Origin: CBDFHC01 sp965247585
GTDB lineage: Bacteria; Chloroflexota; Dehalococcoidia; Lucifugimonadales; GCA-2712585
Length of the DNA: 64,000 bases
Assembly: GCA_965247585.1 (NCBI GenBank)
Contig: CBDFHC010000003.1
Coordinates: 186,001 to 250,000 of the forward strand
Direction: 5' to 3'
A model generated the notes under the pieces. It was not told the origin of the DNA, searched no databases, and saw only the letters and a program-made list of their open reading frames with translations. This document shows, piece by piece, positions 44,163 through 52,407 of the stretch. Numbering within the stretch: position 1 is the stretch's first letter; every line of letters begins with the position of its first letter. Made by a program: the position numbers and the translations under genes.

Positions 44163-44403
44163 GACTCATTCAGGCAGACCCGTAAAATATAAGGCCCCAC
44201 CTTCTTTCCCTCCGGTGAGAGGAATGAACGGTGGGGAATGTTTCTGGGGGGCAGCTACCGGGCTGCGAGTGTCAATAGCGGACTCGTGTAGTGAACTGGG
44301 CTTCAGACCCAGTCTACTACGCCTGGCCTAACTATTCAAGAATCTCACCGCCCACCCCACCTCTCCGGATCCATTGTCCACCGCGTCCTGAGCGTTTCGG
44401 ATA

Positions 44404-44445
44404 GGAGCTGACGGGATTCGAACCCGTGACACCCTACTGGCAGTC
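44404..44445 (-). other. 3' half of a tRNA-like sequence, likely attachment-site scar
   Basis: The minus strand reads CTGCCAG-TAGGG, then ACGGGTTCGAATCCCGT (a perfect T-arm) and CAGCTCC. If the loop is CTGCCAG the anticodon would be GCC (Gly), but no matching 5' half exists upstream, where TTGGACAC is repeated instead. Such 3' halves are left by integrases that cross over in the anticodon loop. Confidence 0.6.
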
Positions 44446-44530
44446 AAGGTACCGTGTCCAATTTGTGTCCAAAGCCCGATCAAAGACAGACCCTGGATCT
44501 TCTTAAAGGGCCAATATAGTGCCTACAAAA

Positions 44531-44575
44531 TGGAGCCAACGGTGGGACTCGAATCCACGACCTGCGGTTTACGAA
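44531..44575 (-). other. 3' half of tRNA-Thr(CGT)-like sequence, copy 1
   Basis: 45 bases on the minus strand from TTCGTAA (anticodon loop, CGT) through TGGATTCGAGTCC to the encoded CCA. No 5' half is present. GCCTACA/TGTAGGC inverted repeats flank it (44521-44527, 44580-44586). An identical 45-base copy lies at 48373-48417 in the opposite orientation. Confidence 0.75.
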
Positions 44576-45112
44576 GTCGTGTAGGCTTGTTTCTCACTAT
44601 GTCTGCACGTATCTCCCAGGCGTGAGATTCCAGAAAATGGCCTTCTGATTCCCCCTGCTGTACCCCGTTGTGTCTGGCTGTTGTCGTAAAAACTGTCGTA
44701 TATTTTCAGCCTGCGGCCCAAGTGTCAGGATTATCCACAAGAGACTTTTACTTGAAAGAATTCCTGAGGTTCCTTGCCTACTATCCCCCTTGCCCCTTGC
44801 TCACATTCCATTTCTGAAGAGCTTGCTAGTTGAGACGGCTAGCATGTCTGACATCGCCAATAGAAACCGGGCGGTAAGGCGTGGACGGAGACGCAGAGAT
44901 CAGTTCTCAAAGCCGAATGAATTTTGCAATGGTCGCCCATCTGCTAACTAAGGCGCCTGATCTTTAGACGCATCCAAGTGTAGACGACGCTCAAAGAGAA
45001 AGGTTGATCGAAGAACTCAAGGTTAAGACCAGATAAAGGAGTCTAACTTAACCGCAGTCATACCCAAGTTGGAGTACCAACCGCTTATTGCCTAGTGAGG
45101 GGAAAGGACTGG

Positions 45113-45186
45113 TCGGGGCGATTGGATTCGAACCAACGGCCCCCTGCACCCCATGCAGGTGCGCTACCGGACTGCGCCACGCCCCG
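45113..45186 (-). tRNA. tRNA-Pro (anticodon GGG)
   Basis: Complete cloverleaf. Acceptor CGGGGCG pairs with CGCCCCG, D-arm GCGC..GCGC with GTCCGGTA loop, anticodon stem CCTGC/GCAGG with loop ATGGGGT (anticodon GGG), T-arm GTTGG-TTCGAAT-CCAAT. CCA is not encoded (ACC follows). The surrounding 44590-45112 and 45187-45251 show no genes. Confidence 0.93.
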
Positions 45187-45361
45187 TCTTACGGAGTATA
45201 GCATTAAGCTGCCAAACGTTCAATTTGCCGATTTATCCAGGCAGGGTTATTTGTAGACCGTCAGCGATAATGGGACACGTGAGAGGGGTAGAAAACCCGA
45301 GAGTCTGAGAGTGGTGAGAGCTCCTGAAGTGAGGGTAGAGTACCTCATGAAAGGAGCAGCG

Positions 45362-45769
45362 ATGTCCCAGTCAGACGCCAGCAAGGCCGAGGCCGCCGAT
45401 CAACGGTCGGAGCAGACTAGGTCCTTCGTTCGACGAGTTAGAGCGGCTACCCGGCGCAAATACACCCCGGAAGAGAAGATCCGTATCGTGCTGGAGGGCT
45501 TCCGCCGCGAGGTCACCGTGAACGACCTGTGCCGGCGGGAGGGTATCAAGCCCCACTCCTACTACTCGTGGACCAAGGAGTTCATGGAGGCGGGCAGGGA
45601 GCGGCTGTCCCGTGACACGGTGCGCGATGCCACCCGGCAGGAGATCCAGGATCTCAAGCGGGAGAACGGCGAGCTCAAGCAGCTGGTAGCCGAGCTATCC
45701 CTCGAGGTCTACCGTCTGAAAAAAACGGCCATACCAATGCCCCAGAACGGCGTCGGTACCAGCGGATGA
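45362..45769 (+). CDS. IS3-type transposase OrfA, copy 2
   Basis: 135 residues from ATG 45362 with AAAGGAG upstream. HTH region ATRRKYTPEEKIRIVLEGF and NDLCRREGIKPHSYYSWTKE, then a zipper (QDLKRENGELKQLVAELSLE). Near the end CTG AAA AAA ACG contains A7; a -1 slip opens NGHTNAPERRRYQR straight into OrfB. The TGA overlaps the orfB ATG. Confidence 0.92.
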   Translation: MSQSDASKAEAADQRSEQTRSFVRRVRAATRRKYTPEEKIRIVLEGFRREVTVNDLCRREGIKPHSYYSWTKEFMEAGRERLSRDTVRDATRQEIQDLKRENGELKQLVAELSLEVYRLKKTAIPMPQNGVGTSG

Positions 45770-46749
45770 GCGCCGTTGAGAAGGCGACGGTCCTGGCCAG
45801 TGTAGCCGCATCACCGCTGGCCAAGCGTCGGGTGCTCAGAGACCTGGGTGTTCCCAAGAGCACCTACTATCGGTGGTTGATGCGACAACAACATCAACAA
45901 GGTCTCGAGGACCGACCTGGAGCCAGCGCTCCACCGTGGAACCGCCTTAGACCTCAGGAGGAACGGTCGATCCTGGAAGCGGCCAGGGAGATGCCGGAGC
46001 TAAGTAGCCGCCAGTTGGCAGCGTGGTCTACAGACAACCTGGCCTTCGCTGTATCCGAGTCCACTGTGTATCGCATCCTGTGCAGAGAAGGTCTTGTGAA
46101 GTCACCCGAGATGCAGCTCTCGGCCGGCAAAGAGTACCATCGCAAGACCAGCGGCCCTCACCAGATGTGGGCTACCGACGCCTCCTACTTCAAGGTGATC
46201 GGTTGGGGCTACTACTACCTGGTCACCGTGATGGACGACTACTCCCGCTTCATACTGGCCCACAAGCTCCAGCGGGACATGACCACCGACTCTCTCATCG
46301 AGGTGGTCCAAGAGGCCGTGGACAAGACCGGCATGACTGAGGTCCCAGTGGCCGACCGGACCAGCCTGCTGAGCGATAACGGCTCAGGTTATGTGTCCCG
46401 TGGCTTGAGAGACTACCTGCACCTGGTGGGAATCAAGCACATTCTGGCCGCGCCGTTCCACCCTCAGACCAATGGCAAGCTCGAGCGCTATCACCAGAGT
46501 ATCAAGCGGGACGTCAAACAGGTCCCCTACGAGATGCCTTCTGCCCTGGAAGCAGCAATCGCCGCCTTCGTGGCCTACTACAACTACCGACGCTATCACA
46601 AGGCGCTGGGCAACGTGACGCCCGCAGACATGCTCAACGGAAGGCGGGAGCAGATCCTCCAACGGAGAAAGGAGGTGCAGGTCCAGACGTTAGAACGGCG
46701 AAGACGCTACAACAAGACCCTCAGGGAGCTCCCACGCAGCTCTTCATAA
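45766..46749 (+). CDS. IS3-type transposase OrfB, copy 2
   Basis: 327 residues with DDE residues in MWATDASYFKV, LLSDNGSGYVS and NGKLERYHQSIKR. ATGA overlap with orfA permits reinitiation, and the A7 run permits a fused OrfAB. Sequence is essentially identical to copy 1 apart from Leu for Pro in YYYLVTVMDD. The protein is intact, but the element lacks its right end, so it could act only in trans. Confidence 0.92.
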   Translation: MSAVEKATVLASVAASPLAKRRVLRDLGVPKSTYYRWLMRQQHQQGLEDRPGASAPPWNRLRPQEERSILEAAREMPELSSRQLAAWSTDNLAFAVSESTVYRILCREGLVKSPEMQLSAGKEYHRKTSGPHQMWATDASYFKVIGWGYYYLVTVMDDYSRFILAHKLQRDMTTDSLIEVVQEAVDKTGMTEVPVADRTSLLSDNGSGYVSRGLRDYLHLVGIKHILAAPFHPQTNGKLERYHQSIKRDVKQVPYEMPSALEAAIAAFVAYYNYRRYHKALGNVTPADMLNGRREQILQRRKEVQVQTLERRRRYNKTLRELPRSSS

Positions 46750-46866
46750 TAATAACTGTAGAACGTCAGCGATAATGGGACACATATGGGAGGTGGAAAA
46801 CCCGAGAGTCTGAGAGTGGTGTGAGCTCCTGTAGTGAGGGTAGAGTACCTCAGGAAAGGAGCAGAA

Positions 46867-47274
46867 GTGTCCCAGCCAGATACAGACAAAGCCAGGGTCG
46901 CAGACCGGCGGAGCGAGGAGACTCGTTCATTCGTCCGCCAGGTGAGAGCGGCAACGCGGCGCAAGTACACCCCTGAAGAGAAGATCCGCATTGTCTTGGA
47001 GGGTTTCCGTCGCGAGGTGACCGTGAACGACCTGTGCCGGCGGGAGGGTATCAAGCCCCACTCCTACTATGCATGGACCAAGGAGTTCATGGAGGCAGGT
47101 AAGGAGAGGTTGTCCCGCGACACCGTGCGAGATGCCACGCGGCAGGAGATCGTGGAGTTCAGGCGGGAGAACGGCGAGCTGAAACAGCTCGTTGGCGAGC
47201 TCTCACTCCAGGTGTCCCGTCTGAAAAAAACGGCCATCCCGACGCTGGTAGACGGCGCAGGTACCGCAGGATGA
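46867..47274 (+). CDS. IS3-type transposase OrfA, copy 3
   Basis: 135 residues from GTG 46867 (the position of the ATG in copy 2) with GGAAAGGAG upstream. About 85% alike to copy 2, with changes mostly in the first 30 residues and the zipper. The A7 frameshift run and the ATGA overlap with orfB are kept. Confidence 0.9.
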   Translation: MSQPDTDKARVADRRSEETRSFVRQVRAATRRKYTPEEKIRIVLEGFRREVTVNDLCRREGIKPHSYYAWTKEFMEAGKERLSRDTVRDATRQEIVEFRRENGELKQLVGELSLQVSRLKKTAIPTLVDGAGTAG

Positions 47275-48260
47275 GTGCCCTTAAGAAGGCGACGATCCTG
47301 GCCAGTGTAGCCACATCACCACTGGCCAAGCGTCGGATGCTCAGAGACCTGGGTGTTCCCAAGAGCACCTACTACCGGTGGTTGAGACTACAACAACATC
47401 ACCAAGACCTCGAGGATCGACCTGGAGTCAGCACCCCACCGTGGAACCGCCTTAGGTCTCAGGAGGAACGGTCGATCCTGGAAGCGGCCAGGGAGATGCC
47501 GGAGCTAAGTAGCCGCCAGTTGGCAGCGTGGACCACGGACAACCTGGGCTTCGCTGTATCCGAGTCCACTGTGTATCGCATCCTGCGCAGGGAGGGTCTG
47601 GTGAAGTCACCCGAGATGCAGTTGAAGGCCTCTCAAGAGTACCACCGCAAGACCACTGGCCCTCACCAGATGTGGGCTACCGATGCCTCCTACTTCAAGG
47701 TCATCGGATGGGGCTACTACTACCTGGTCACTGTGATGGACGACTATTCCCGCTTCATACTCTCCTGGAAGCTGCAGCGGGACATGACTACCGACTCTCT
47801 CATCGAGGTGGTCCAGGAGGCTGTAGACAAGACTGGCATGACCGAGGTCCCGGTGGCCGACCGGACCAGCTTGCTCTCGGACAACGGCTCAGGATATGTG
47901 TCCCGTGGCTTCAGAGACTACCTGCGCCTGGTGGGAATCAAGCACATCCGGGCTGCACCCTTCCACCCTCAGACCAACGGCAAGCTGGAGCGCTATCACC
48001 AGACTATCAAGAGAGACGTCAAGCAGGTCCCCTACGAGATGGCTTCCGATCTGGAGGCTGCCCTTGCCGCCTTCGTGGCCTACTACAACTACAGGCGCTA
48101 TCACAAGGCGCTGGGCAATGTGACACCTGCAGATGTGCTCCACGGGAGGCGGGAACGGATACTGCAGCGCAGGAAGGAGGTGCAGGCTCACACAATCGAA
48201 CGGCGAAGGCGCTACAACAAGACCCTCAGGGAGCTCACCAAGCCCTCTCCCGATCTCTAA
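47271..48260 (+). CDS. IS3-type transposase OrfB, copy 3
   Basis: 329 residues, clearly homologous to copies 1 and 2 with scattered substitutions (for example FILSWKLQRD for FILAHKLQRD). DDE residues are all present (TDASYFKV, LLSDNGSGYVS, NGKLERYHQTIKR). No stops or frameshifts. As both ends are present this is the only structurally complete and uninterrupted IS3-type copy here. Confidence 0.92.
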   Translation: MSALKKATILASVATSPLAKRRMLRDLGVPKSTYYRWLRLQQHHQDLEDRPGVSTPPWNRLRSQEERSILEAAREMPELSSRQLAAWTTDNLGFAVSESTVYRILRREGLVKSPEMQLKASQEYHRKTTGPHQMWATDASYFKVIGWGYYYLVTVMDDYSRFILSWKLQRDMTTDSLIEVVQEAVDKTGMTEVPVADRTSLLSDNGSGYVSRGFRDYLRLVGIKHIRAAPFHPQTNGKLERYHQTIKRDVKQVPYEMASDLEAALAAFVAYYNYRRYHKALGNVTPADVLHGRRERILQRRKEVQAHTIERRRRYNKTLRELTKPSPDL

Positions 48261-48307
48261 TCTCTCGGGTCTCAAAGTGTCCCACTTTCGCTGGTTGCCA
48301 ACACATG

Positions 48308-48361
48308 AGCTACGGGGGCCGTAGCTACGCCGAGAGGGATCTTCCCGGTATTACGTAGCTA
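48308..48361. other. Nested palindromes beside the tRNA-Thr half
   Basis: AGCTACGG (48308-48315) GGG CCGTAGCT (48319-48326) forms a perfect 8-bp stem. TAGCTACG (48322-48329) also pairs with CGTAGCTA (48354-48361). The shared core AGCTACG thus appears in three overlapping arms. Confidence 0.65.
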
Positions 48362-48372
48362 GGACAGGAAGA

Positions 48373-48417
48373 TTCGTAAACCGCAGGTCGTGGATTCGAG
48401 TCCCACCGTTGGCTCCA
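48373..48417 (+). other. 3' half of tRNA-Thr(CGT)-like sequence, copy 2
   Basis: Identical over 45 bases to 44531-44575 but inverted. It starts at the anticodon loop TTCGTAA and ends GGCTCCA. Upstream is unrelated, so there is no complete tRNA. Bases 48418-48705 hold no gene. Confidence 0.75.
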
Positions 48418-48705
48418 TAAGTTAGGCACGGACAATGCCCTTGATAGATCGTCAGGGGCCTTACCGTTTCAGTAATGGTCGCGAATCTTTCATAAAAGCC
48501 GTTTTTGACACGTTGAATCTTGCCAATCATGGCTATACTTCTGATTGGGGGTGCCTTTTGGGAGAGTGTGGCCTATAGGCTGAGCGGAGGCGTGTTAACG
48601 CATAGCTGGCAGGATGGGGGCATGGGCGCACCGCGCTAGCAGTAGTGGCGGTTGGTGGGGATAGGATAATGCGGATATGGCTGCACGAAAGAACAGCCGA
48701 TATCG

Positions 48706-49128
48706 CTATCTCAGTAATCCGTATACCTTGTCGGGACGCACCAGCACAATAACCGCCTCTTGCTTAACCATCGCCTCGTCAAACTCCTCCCAATTGGAAT
48801 GAGGCGTGTTGCTACAGGCCATGTAGACCTCACGTAGCATTATTCTCATGTTTTCCGCCTCGGTATTCGCGTAATCGGAAAGAGCCGCTTTTCCCTCTAT
48901 TACCGCATAGCTGCGCCAGTCCTCGGTAACGGAGAGCACTGTGCAGTCGGAGTTTCGACGCAAATTCCTGACCTTCTGGGACTTGGGATACACGGATACG
49001 AAGGCGGCGTTCCCTTTGTAAGCCCCGCAAACCACAATGCTTGAGTGCATCGCGCCGTCGGGCCTTGTTGTGCTGATAACGCCCCGGTGGTTAGTCGCAA
49101 GAAAAGGGACAACATCCTGGAATTTCAT
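48706..49128 (-). CDS. PPOX-class F420- or FMN-dependent protein
   Basis: 140 residues, split beta-barrel. FLATNHRGVISTTRPDGAMH and VSVYPKSQKVRNLRRNSDCT match the flavin/F420-binding strands of the pyridoxamine-phosphate-oxidase-like family; a later VIEGKAALSDYAN strand and the YGLLR end complete it. It may be a deazaflavin-dependent reductase. The gene stands alone; in this lineage F420 use is common, so F420 is likelier than PLP. Confidence 0.82.
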   Translation of the reverse strand: MKFQDVVPFLATNHRGVISTTRPDGAMHSSIVVCGAYKGNAAFVSVYPKSQKVRNLRRNSDCTVLSVTEDWRSYAVIEGKAALSDYANTEAENMRIMLREVYMACSNTPHSNWEEFDEAMVKQEAVIVLVRPDKVYGLLR

Positions 49129-49294
49129 ATGAGTACTCCTAATTCAAACCTGGCCTTTACGGTAACATCTATGCCCACCGTAGTCTCCATATTTAGGCAA
49201 GAATAGACCCCCGGAGACTGTCCGGGGACCTTGCGTTTATGCGGTGGCGGCGGAACGGAGGCAGGCAGGGGTTAGCTGAAAGCCGCCGGCGCGG

Positions 49295-49459
49295 CTAAAT
49301 AGCGTGGCATTTCTTGTACTTTTTGCCGCTGCCGCAGGGGCACGGCTCGTTGCGGCCTATCTTCCCGTGGCGGCTGACGATACCCTTCTTCTCCTCGCAA
49401 TCTTTGCAGGTGCATGCGGGAGGGTGCTCGGAGAACCAGTTCGTCCTGGGCCTAACCAT
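49295..49459 (-). CDS. SEC-C motif miniprotein
   Basis: 54 residues from ATG 49459 (preceded by AAGGA and an in-frame TGA) to TAG 49295-49297. Two Cys pairs near the start (ACTCKDC) precede a C-terminal SEC-C zinc motif NEPCPCGSGKKYKKCH. In larger proteins such as SecA this motif binds zinc and contacts partners. Here it stands almost alone, perhaps a truncated relic or a free adaptor. Bases 49460-49714 show nothing else. Confidence 0.6.
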   Translation of the reverse strand: MVRPRTNWFSEHPPACTCKDCEEKKGIVSRHGKIGRNEPCPCGSGKKYKKCHAI

Positions 49460-49714
49460 TCAGGCTTCCTTGGCCGATATATTCGGCAGTTTCATTCCTG
49501 CGATAACGTGCCTGCGCCAACCAAATCTGCTTCTATGCTGGCGCCGGCCGTTCACCTTGGCTTGCGTGACCAGCGACCATGGGCGCTGGTTGATTGTACT
49601 ATATGCTGGGCTTCAGGGCATGGCCGTTGGCGAACGGGAAGGGTGCTCGGCGGCGCGGCGCCGGGGCCCGGTCTATTATGCTAGGCCGAGGGGACGAACT
49701 CAGGAGAGAGCTGG

Positions 49715-50170
49715 ATGACCTGGGACGAGTTCAAGCGCAGCGCACCGGAGATGGCGGCGCTGGGGGAAGGGCGCTTCGAGCGGACCGGTCTGGTGTTGGT
49801 GGGGAAGATAAGAAAGGACGGCTGGCCCCGCATCAGTCCGGTGGAGCCGCTGATTGTGGACGGGGAGCTGTCGCTGGGGATGATGTGGCAGTCCAAGAAG
49901 GCAAAGGACCTGCTGCGAGACCCTCGCTGCACGGTGCACAGCACGGTCTGGGACCGCGACGCCGGCGAGGGTCAGTTCAGGGTGTCCGGCCTCGCGGTGG
50001 AGGTGTTGGACCCAGGACAGCGGCGGCGCTATGGGGACGCGCTGTTTGAGAAGATCCATTTGAGGCCGGAGGAGCCGGAGTACCACCTGTTCTCTATTGA
50101 CGTGAAAAGCGCGGCGTTTACGGTGGTCCGGGATGGGGAGATGATACACCAGGTCTGGAAGGCGGCCTGA
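49715..50170 (+). CDS. Pyridoxamine 5'-phosphate oxidase-family (FMN-binding) protein
   Basis: 151 residues with GAGAGCTGG upstream. VLVGKIRKDGWPRISPVEPL and LGMMWQSKKAKDLLRDPRCT are the flavin-binding strands, followed by FRVSGLAVEVLD. Substrate unknown; the catalytic residues of true PNP oxidases are not seen, so a general flavin reductase or haem-degradation-type role is possible. It reads toward the SDR gene 140 bases downstream. Confidence 0.82.
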   Translation: MTWDEFKRSAPEMAALGEGRFERTGLVLVGKIRKDGWPRISPVEPLIVDGELSLGMMWQSKKAKDLLRDPRCTVHSTVWDRDAGEGQFRVSGLAVEVLDPGQRRRYGDALFEKIHLRPEEPEYHLFSIDVKSAAFTVVRDGEMIHQVWKAA

Positions 50171-50310
50171 CCACGAGTCTTTTAGTTTTGATGGATGGTC
50201 GGGCGAGGCGGCGGGGTTGATAATTGGACGCGGCCTCGGGCCTGTGGCGTTACGGTGGGTCAACATGCGGCCACCGGACGGCAACGAAACCTTAATGCAA
50301 AGGTGACCAG

Positions 50311-51132
50311 ATGAAGCTCAAGGACCGGGTGGCGATTATTACGGGAGCAGGTCGGGGTATCGGCCGGGGCATTGCCATAACCTACGCCGGGGAGGGAGCA
50401 AGCCTGGCGCTGGCGGCGCGCACCAGCGCCGAGCTGGAGGAGACGGCGGGAGAATGTAGAAGGCTCGGCGCCGTGGTGATGGAACTCCCAACGGATGTGA
50501 CCGAAGTGGCCCAGGTGAATGGGTTGGTGGAAAAGACGGTGGACCGCTTCGGCGCGGTGGACATAATGGTGAACAACGCCGGGGTGATAGGCCCCGTGGC
50601 GCCGCTGCACCAGACCAGTCCGGAGGACTGGGCGTGGGTCCTGAAGGTGAACGTCATGGGGGTGTTCCTGTGCTGCCGGGCGGTGGTGCCCGTGATGCTG
50701 AAGCAGGGGCACGGCAAGATTATCAACATGTCGGGCCGGGGTGGGAGAAACATGATCGCGTACGGGGTCACCAAGGAGGGAGTGGTTTACCTGACGGAGA
50801 CGCTGGCCGAGGAGCTGGCTGGAGCGGACATACAGGTGAACGCCATCAGCCCTGGGTCCATCCACACGCGGATGTGGGAAGAGACGCGGGACCGGGCAAA
50901 AGAGATAGGGGACGCGGAGCTTTATAAAACCGGGATACAAGTTACCGGTGGTGGCGGAGCGTCAATAGACCGGGCAGCGGAGCTGGCGGTGTTCCTGGGA
51001 AGCGCCGCTTCAGGGAAACTAAGTGGGCGCTTGTTGAGGGCCTACGCTGACGATTTCGAAAATATGGGACCGAAAATAGGCCAGATCATGGCGTCGGACG
51101 CGTTTACCATGAGGCGGGTGGAGCCGGGGTAG
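50311..51132 (+). CDS. Short-chain dehydrogenase/reductase
   Basis: 273 residues. NAD(P)-binding TGAGRGIGRG (11-20), NNAGVIGP (88-95), Ser141 in INMSGRGGRN and the Tyr151-x3-Lys155 pair in AYGVTKEGV. A typical SDR end (EDIQVNAISPGS-like AGADIQVNAISPGS) is seen. Oxidises or reduces an alcohol/ketone; the substrate is unknown. Start ATG 50311 follows AAAGGTG. It is convergent with the FAD monooxygenase gene. Confidence 0.9.
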   Translation: MKLKDRVAIITGAGRGIGRGIAITYAGEGASLALAARTSAELEETAGECRRLGAVVMELPTDVTEVAQVNGLVEKTVDRFGAVDIMVNNAGVIGPVAPLHQTSPEDWAWVLKVNVMGVFLCCRAVVPVMLKQGHGKIINMSGRGGRNMIAYGVTKEGVVYLTETLAEELAGADIQVNAISPGSIHTRMWEETRDRAKEIGDAELYKTGIQVTGGGGASIDRAAELAVFLGSAASGKLSGRLLRAYADDFENMGPKIGQIMASDAFTMRRVEPG

Positions 51133-51188
51133 GCGGTTGCTTGACGGGGCTTTAAAGCGAGGCGGCGAGGCGGTGCTGGGGATGGGAA

Positions 51189-52391
51189 TCACTCCTCCCC
51201 GAAGAAGCGGCGTCGGGCAGCTTCGCCCAGCTCCACGTCGGGGCCGCTCATGAGCACGTCTGGGATGCGGGTCCTGTCCTCGCCCCACAGGGGAAAAACC
51301 CGTTGGCGCAGGGCATCGGCCTCCGGGCCGGTGTGCATCATGACCTGGGTCTCCCAGGACTCGAAGGTGTGGAGGACCGTGGCGTAGCGTTCGTTTTCCG
51401 TGGCGTAAGCTTCGCCCGCCTCGTGCCAGTCTTCGAAGCGGATGAGCTGGTCGCGGAGGACCCGGGCGTCGCGGAGCGAGAGCGACAGCCCCTGGCCCCA
51501 GGTGGGGTCGCTGGCGAAGGCGGCGTCGCCGATCAGGGCCACGCCCTGCCGGTAAGGGTGCCCGACCATGGCCGCCGCCCCGGAGAAGGTGGCCATGGGG
51601 CCGGCGAGCGTAACGTTGGCGTAGTGCTCCGCCGGAGCGCCGCACTGCTGTGACATCTCCAAAAACCTGGGAAGGTCTCGCGGGCCGCTGAGGCGCGGTC
51701 CGCTGGTGGCGGGATAGCAGACGTAGGCGCGCGCCCGGCCTTGGCCCTGGGGGAAGAGCAGGGCGCTGGCGCCGATTGCCGGGTTGAGCCACAGGTGGGA
51801 GGACTCCTCGGGCGCGGAGACGCCGTCCAGGAGGACCCCGGCCACCAGGTTCTGGTCCGGGTCCCGGTAGACTTCCAGGCCTGCCCAGGCGCGGGCCAGG
51901 GAGGCGCGTCCATCGGCGGCGACGACCAGGCGAGCGGTGAGCCGAGTCTGGCGTCCGCTCTGCTCCAGCGTGACGGAAGGTGCGTCCGAGGGTTCCAAGT
52001 GTGCCACCCGGACCCCGCGGCGGACTTCGGCCCCGGCTTCTGCGGCGGCATCCAGGAGGCACTGCTGCATCTGCGGGTGGTAGATGCCGAGGACGGGGGC
52101 CTTCTGCCGGGTGGTGCGGATCAGGTCGCGGTGCCCGGTCATGTTCCCCATCATGTACAAGTCAAACCAGGGGAGCTGATGTGCCCCGGCATCAATGAGG
52201 GTGTCATAGAGTCCCAGCTCTTGGGCCTCGGCCACGCCCCATGGCATAATCGCCTCGCCGCGGACTCGGTCGCGGAACGACGTTTCGGCCTCTATCACCA
52301 GCACACGGGCGCCGTGTTGCGCCATGGCCCCGGCCAAAGCGGCCCCGGCGATGCCTCCGCCGATGCAGATGATGTCATAGTCGTAAGGCAT
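51189..52391 (-). CDS. FAD-dependent monooxygenase/oxidoreductase (PHBH fold)
   Basis: 400 residues. Rossmann motif IGGGIAGAALAGAM (11-24), a second FAD region DGRASLARAW, and GVALIGDAAFASDPTWGQGL, the GD motif that binds FAD ribityl/pyrophosphate. Group A flavin monooxygenases hydroxylate aromatic or related substrates. No membrane segment. It is on the same strand downstream of the amidohydrolase at 52408, only 16 bases away, so the two probably form an operon. Confidence 0.87.
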   Translation of the reverse strand: MPYDYDIICIGGGIAGAALAGAMAQHGARVLVIEAETSFRDRVRGEAIMPWGVAEAQELGLYDTLIDAGAHQLPWFDLYMMGNMTGHRDLIRTTRQKAPVLGIYHPQMQQCLLDAAAEAGAEVRRGVRVAHLEPSDAPSVTLEQSGRQTRLTARLVVAADGRASLARAWAGLEVYRDPDQNLVAGVLLDGVSAPEESSHLWLNPAIGASALLFPQGQGRARAYVCYPATSGPRLSGPRDLPRFLEMSQQCGAPAEHYANVTLAGPMATFSGAAAMVGHPYRQGVALIGDAAFASDPTWGQGLSLSLRDARVLRDQLIRFEDWHEAGEAYATENERYATVLHTFESWETQVMMHTGPEADALRQRVFPLWGEDRTRIPDVLMSGPDVELGEAARRRFFGEE

Positions 52392-52407
52392 GGTTGATTT
52401 TCAGTGG

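Larger units (their letters stand above)
45252..46756 (+). mobile_element. IS3-type element copy 2, right end missing
   Basis: Left end TGTAGACCGTCAGCGATAA at 45252. The right end present in copy 1 (about 43 bases after ATAATAAC) is absent: the next base begins copy 3. The coding part is intact. Confidence 0.85.
46757..48303 (+). mobile_element. IS3-type element copy 3 (diverged relative), complete
   Basis: 1547 bases from TGTAGAACGTCAGCGATAA to the complement of TGTTGGCAACCAGCGAAAG. Both ends contain GGGACA and form the same imperfect inverted repeat as copies 1 and 2. It abuts copy 2 head to tail with no spacer. Confidence 0.88.

Noticed and set aside
44250..44335. Possible tRNA around CTGGG/CCCAG hairpin
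   Set aside because: No full cloverleaf; anticodon loop does not fit.
44670..44951. Plus-strand 93-codon frame
   Set aside because: No start signal and composition not protein-like; treated as non-coding.
17000..49000. Chromosomal replication origin
   Set aside because: The skew suggests a switch, but no dnaA, dnaN, gyrB or DnaA-box cluster was seen; kept only as a finding.
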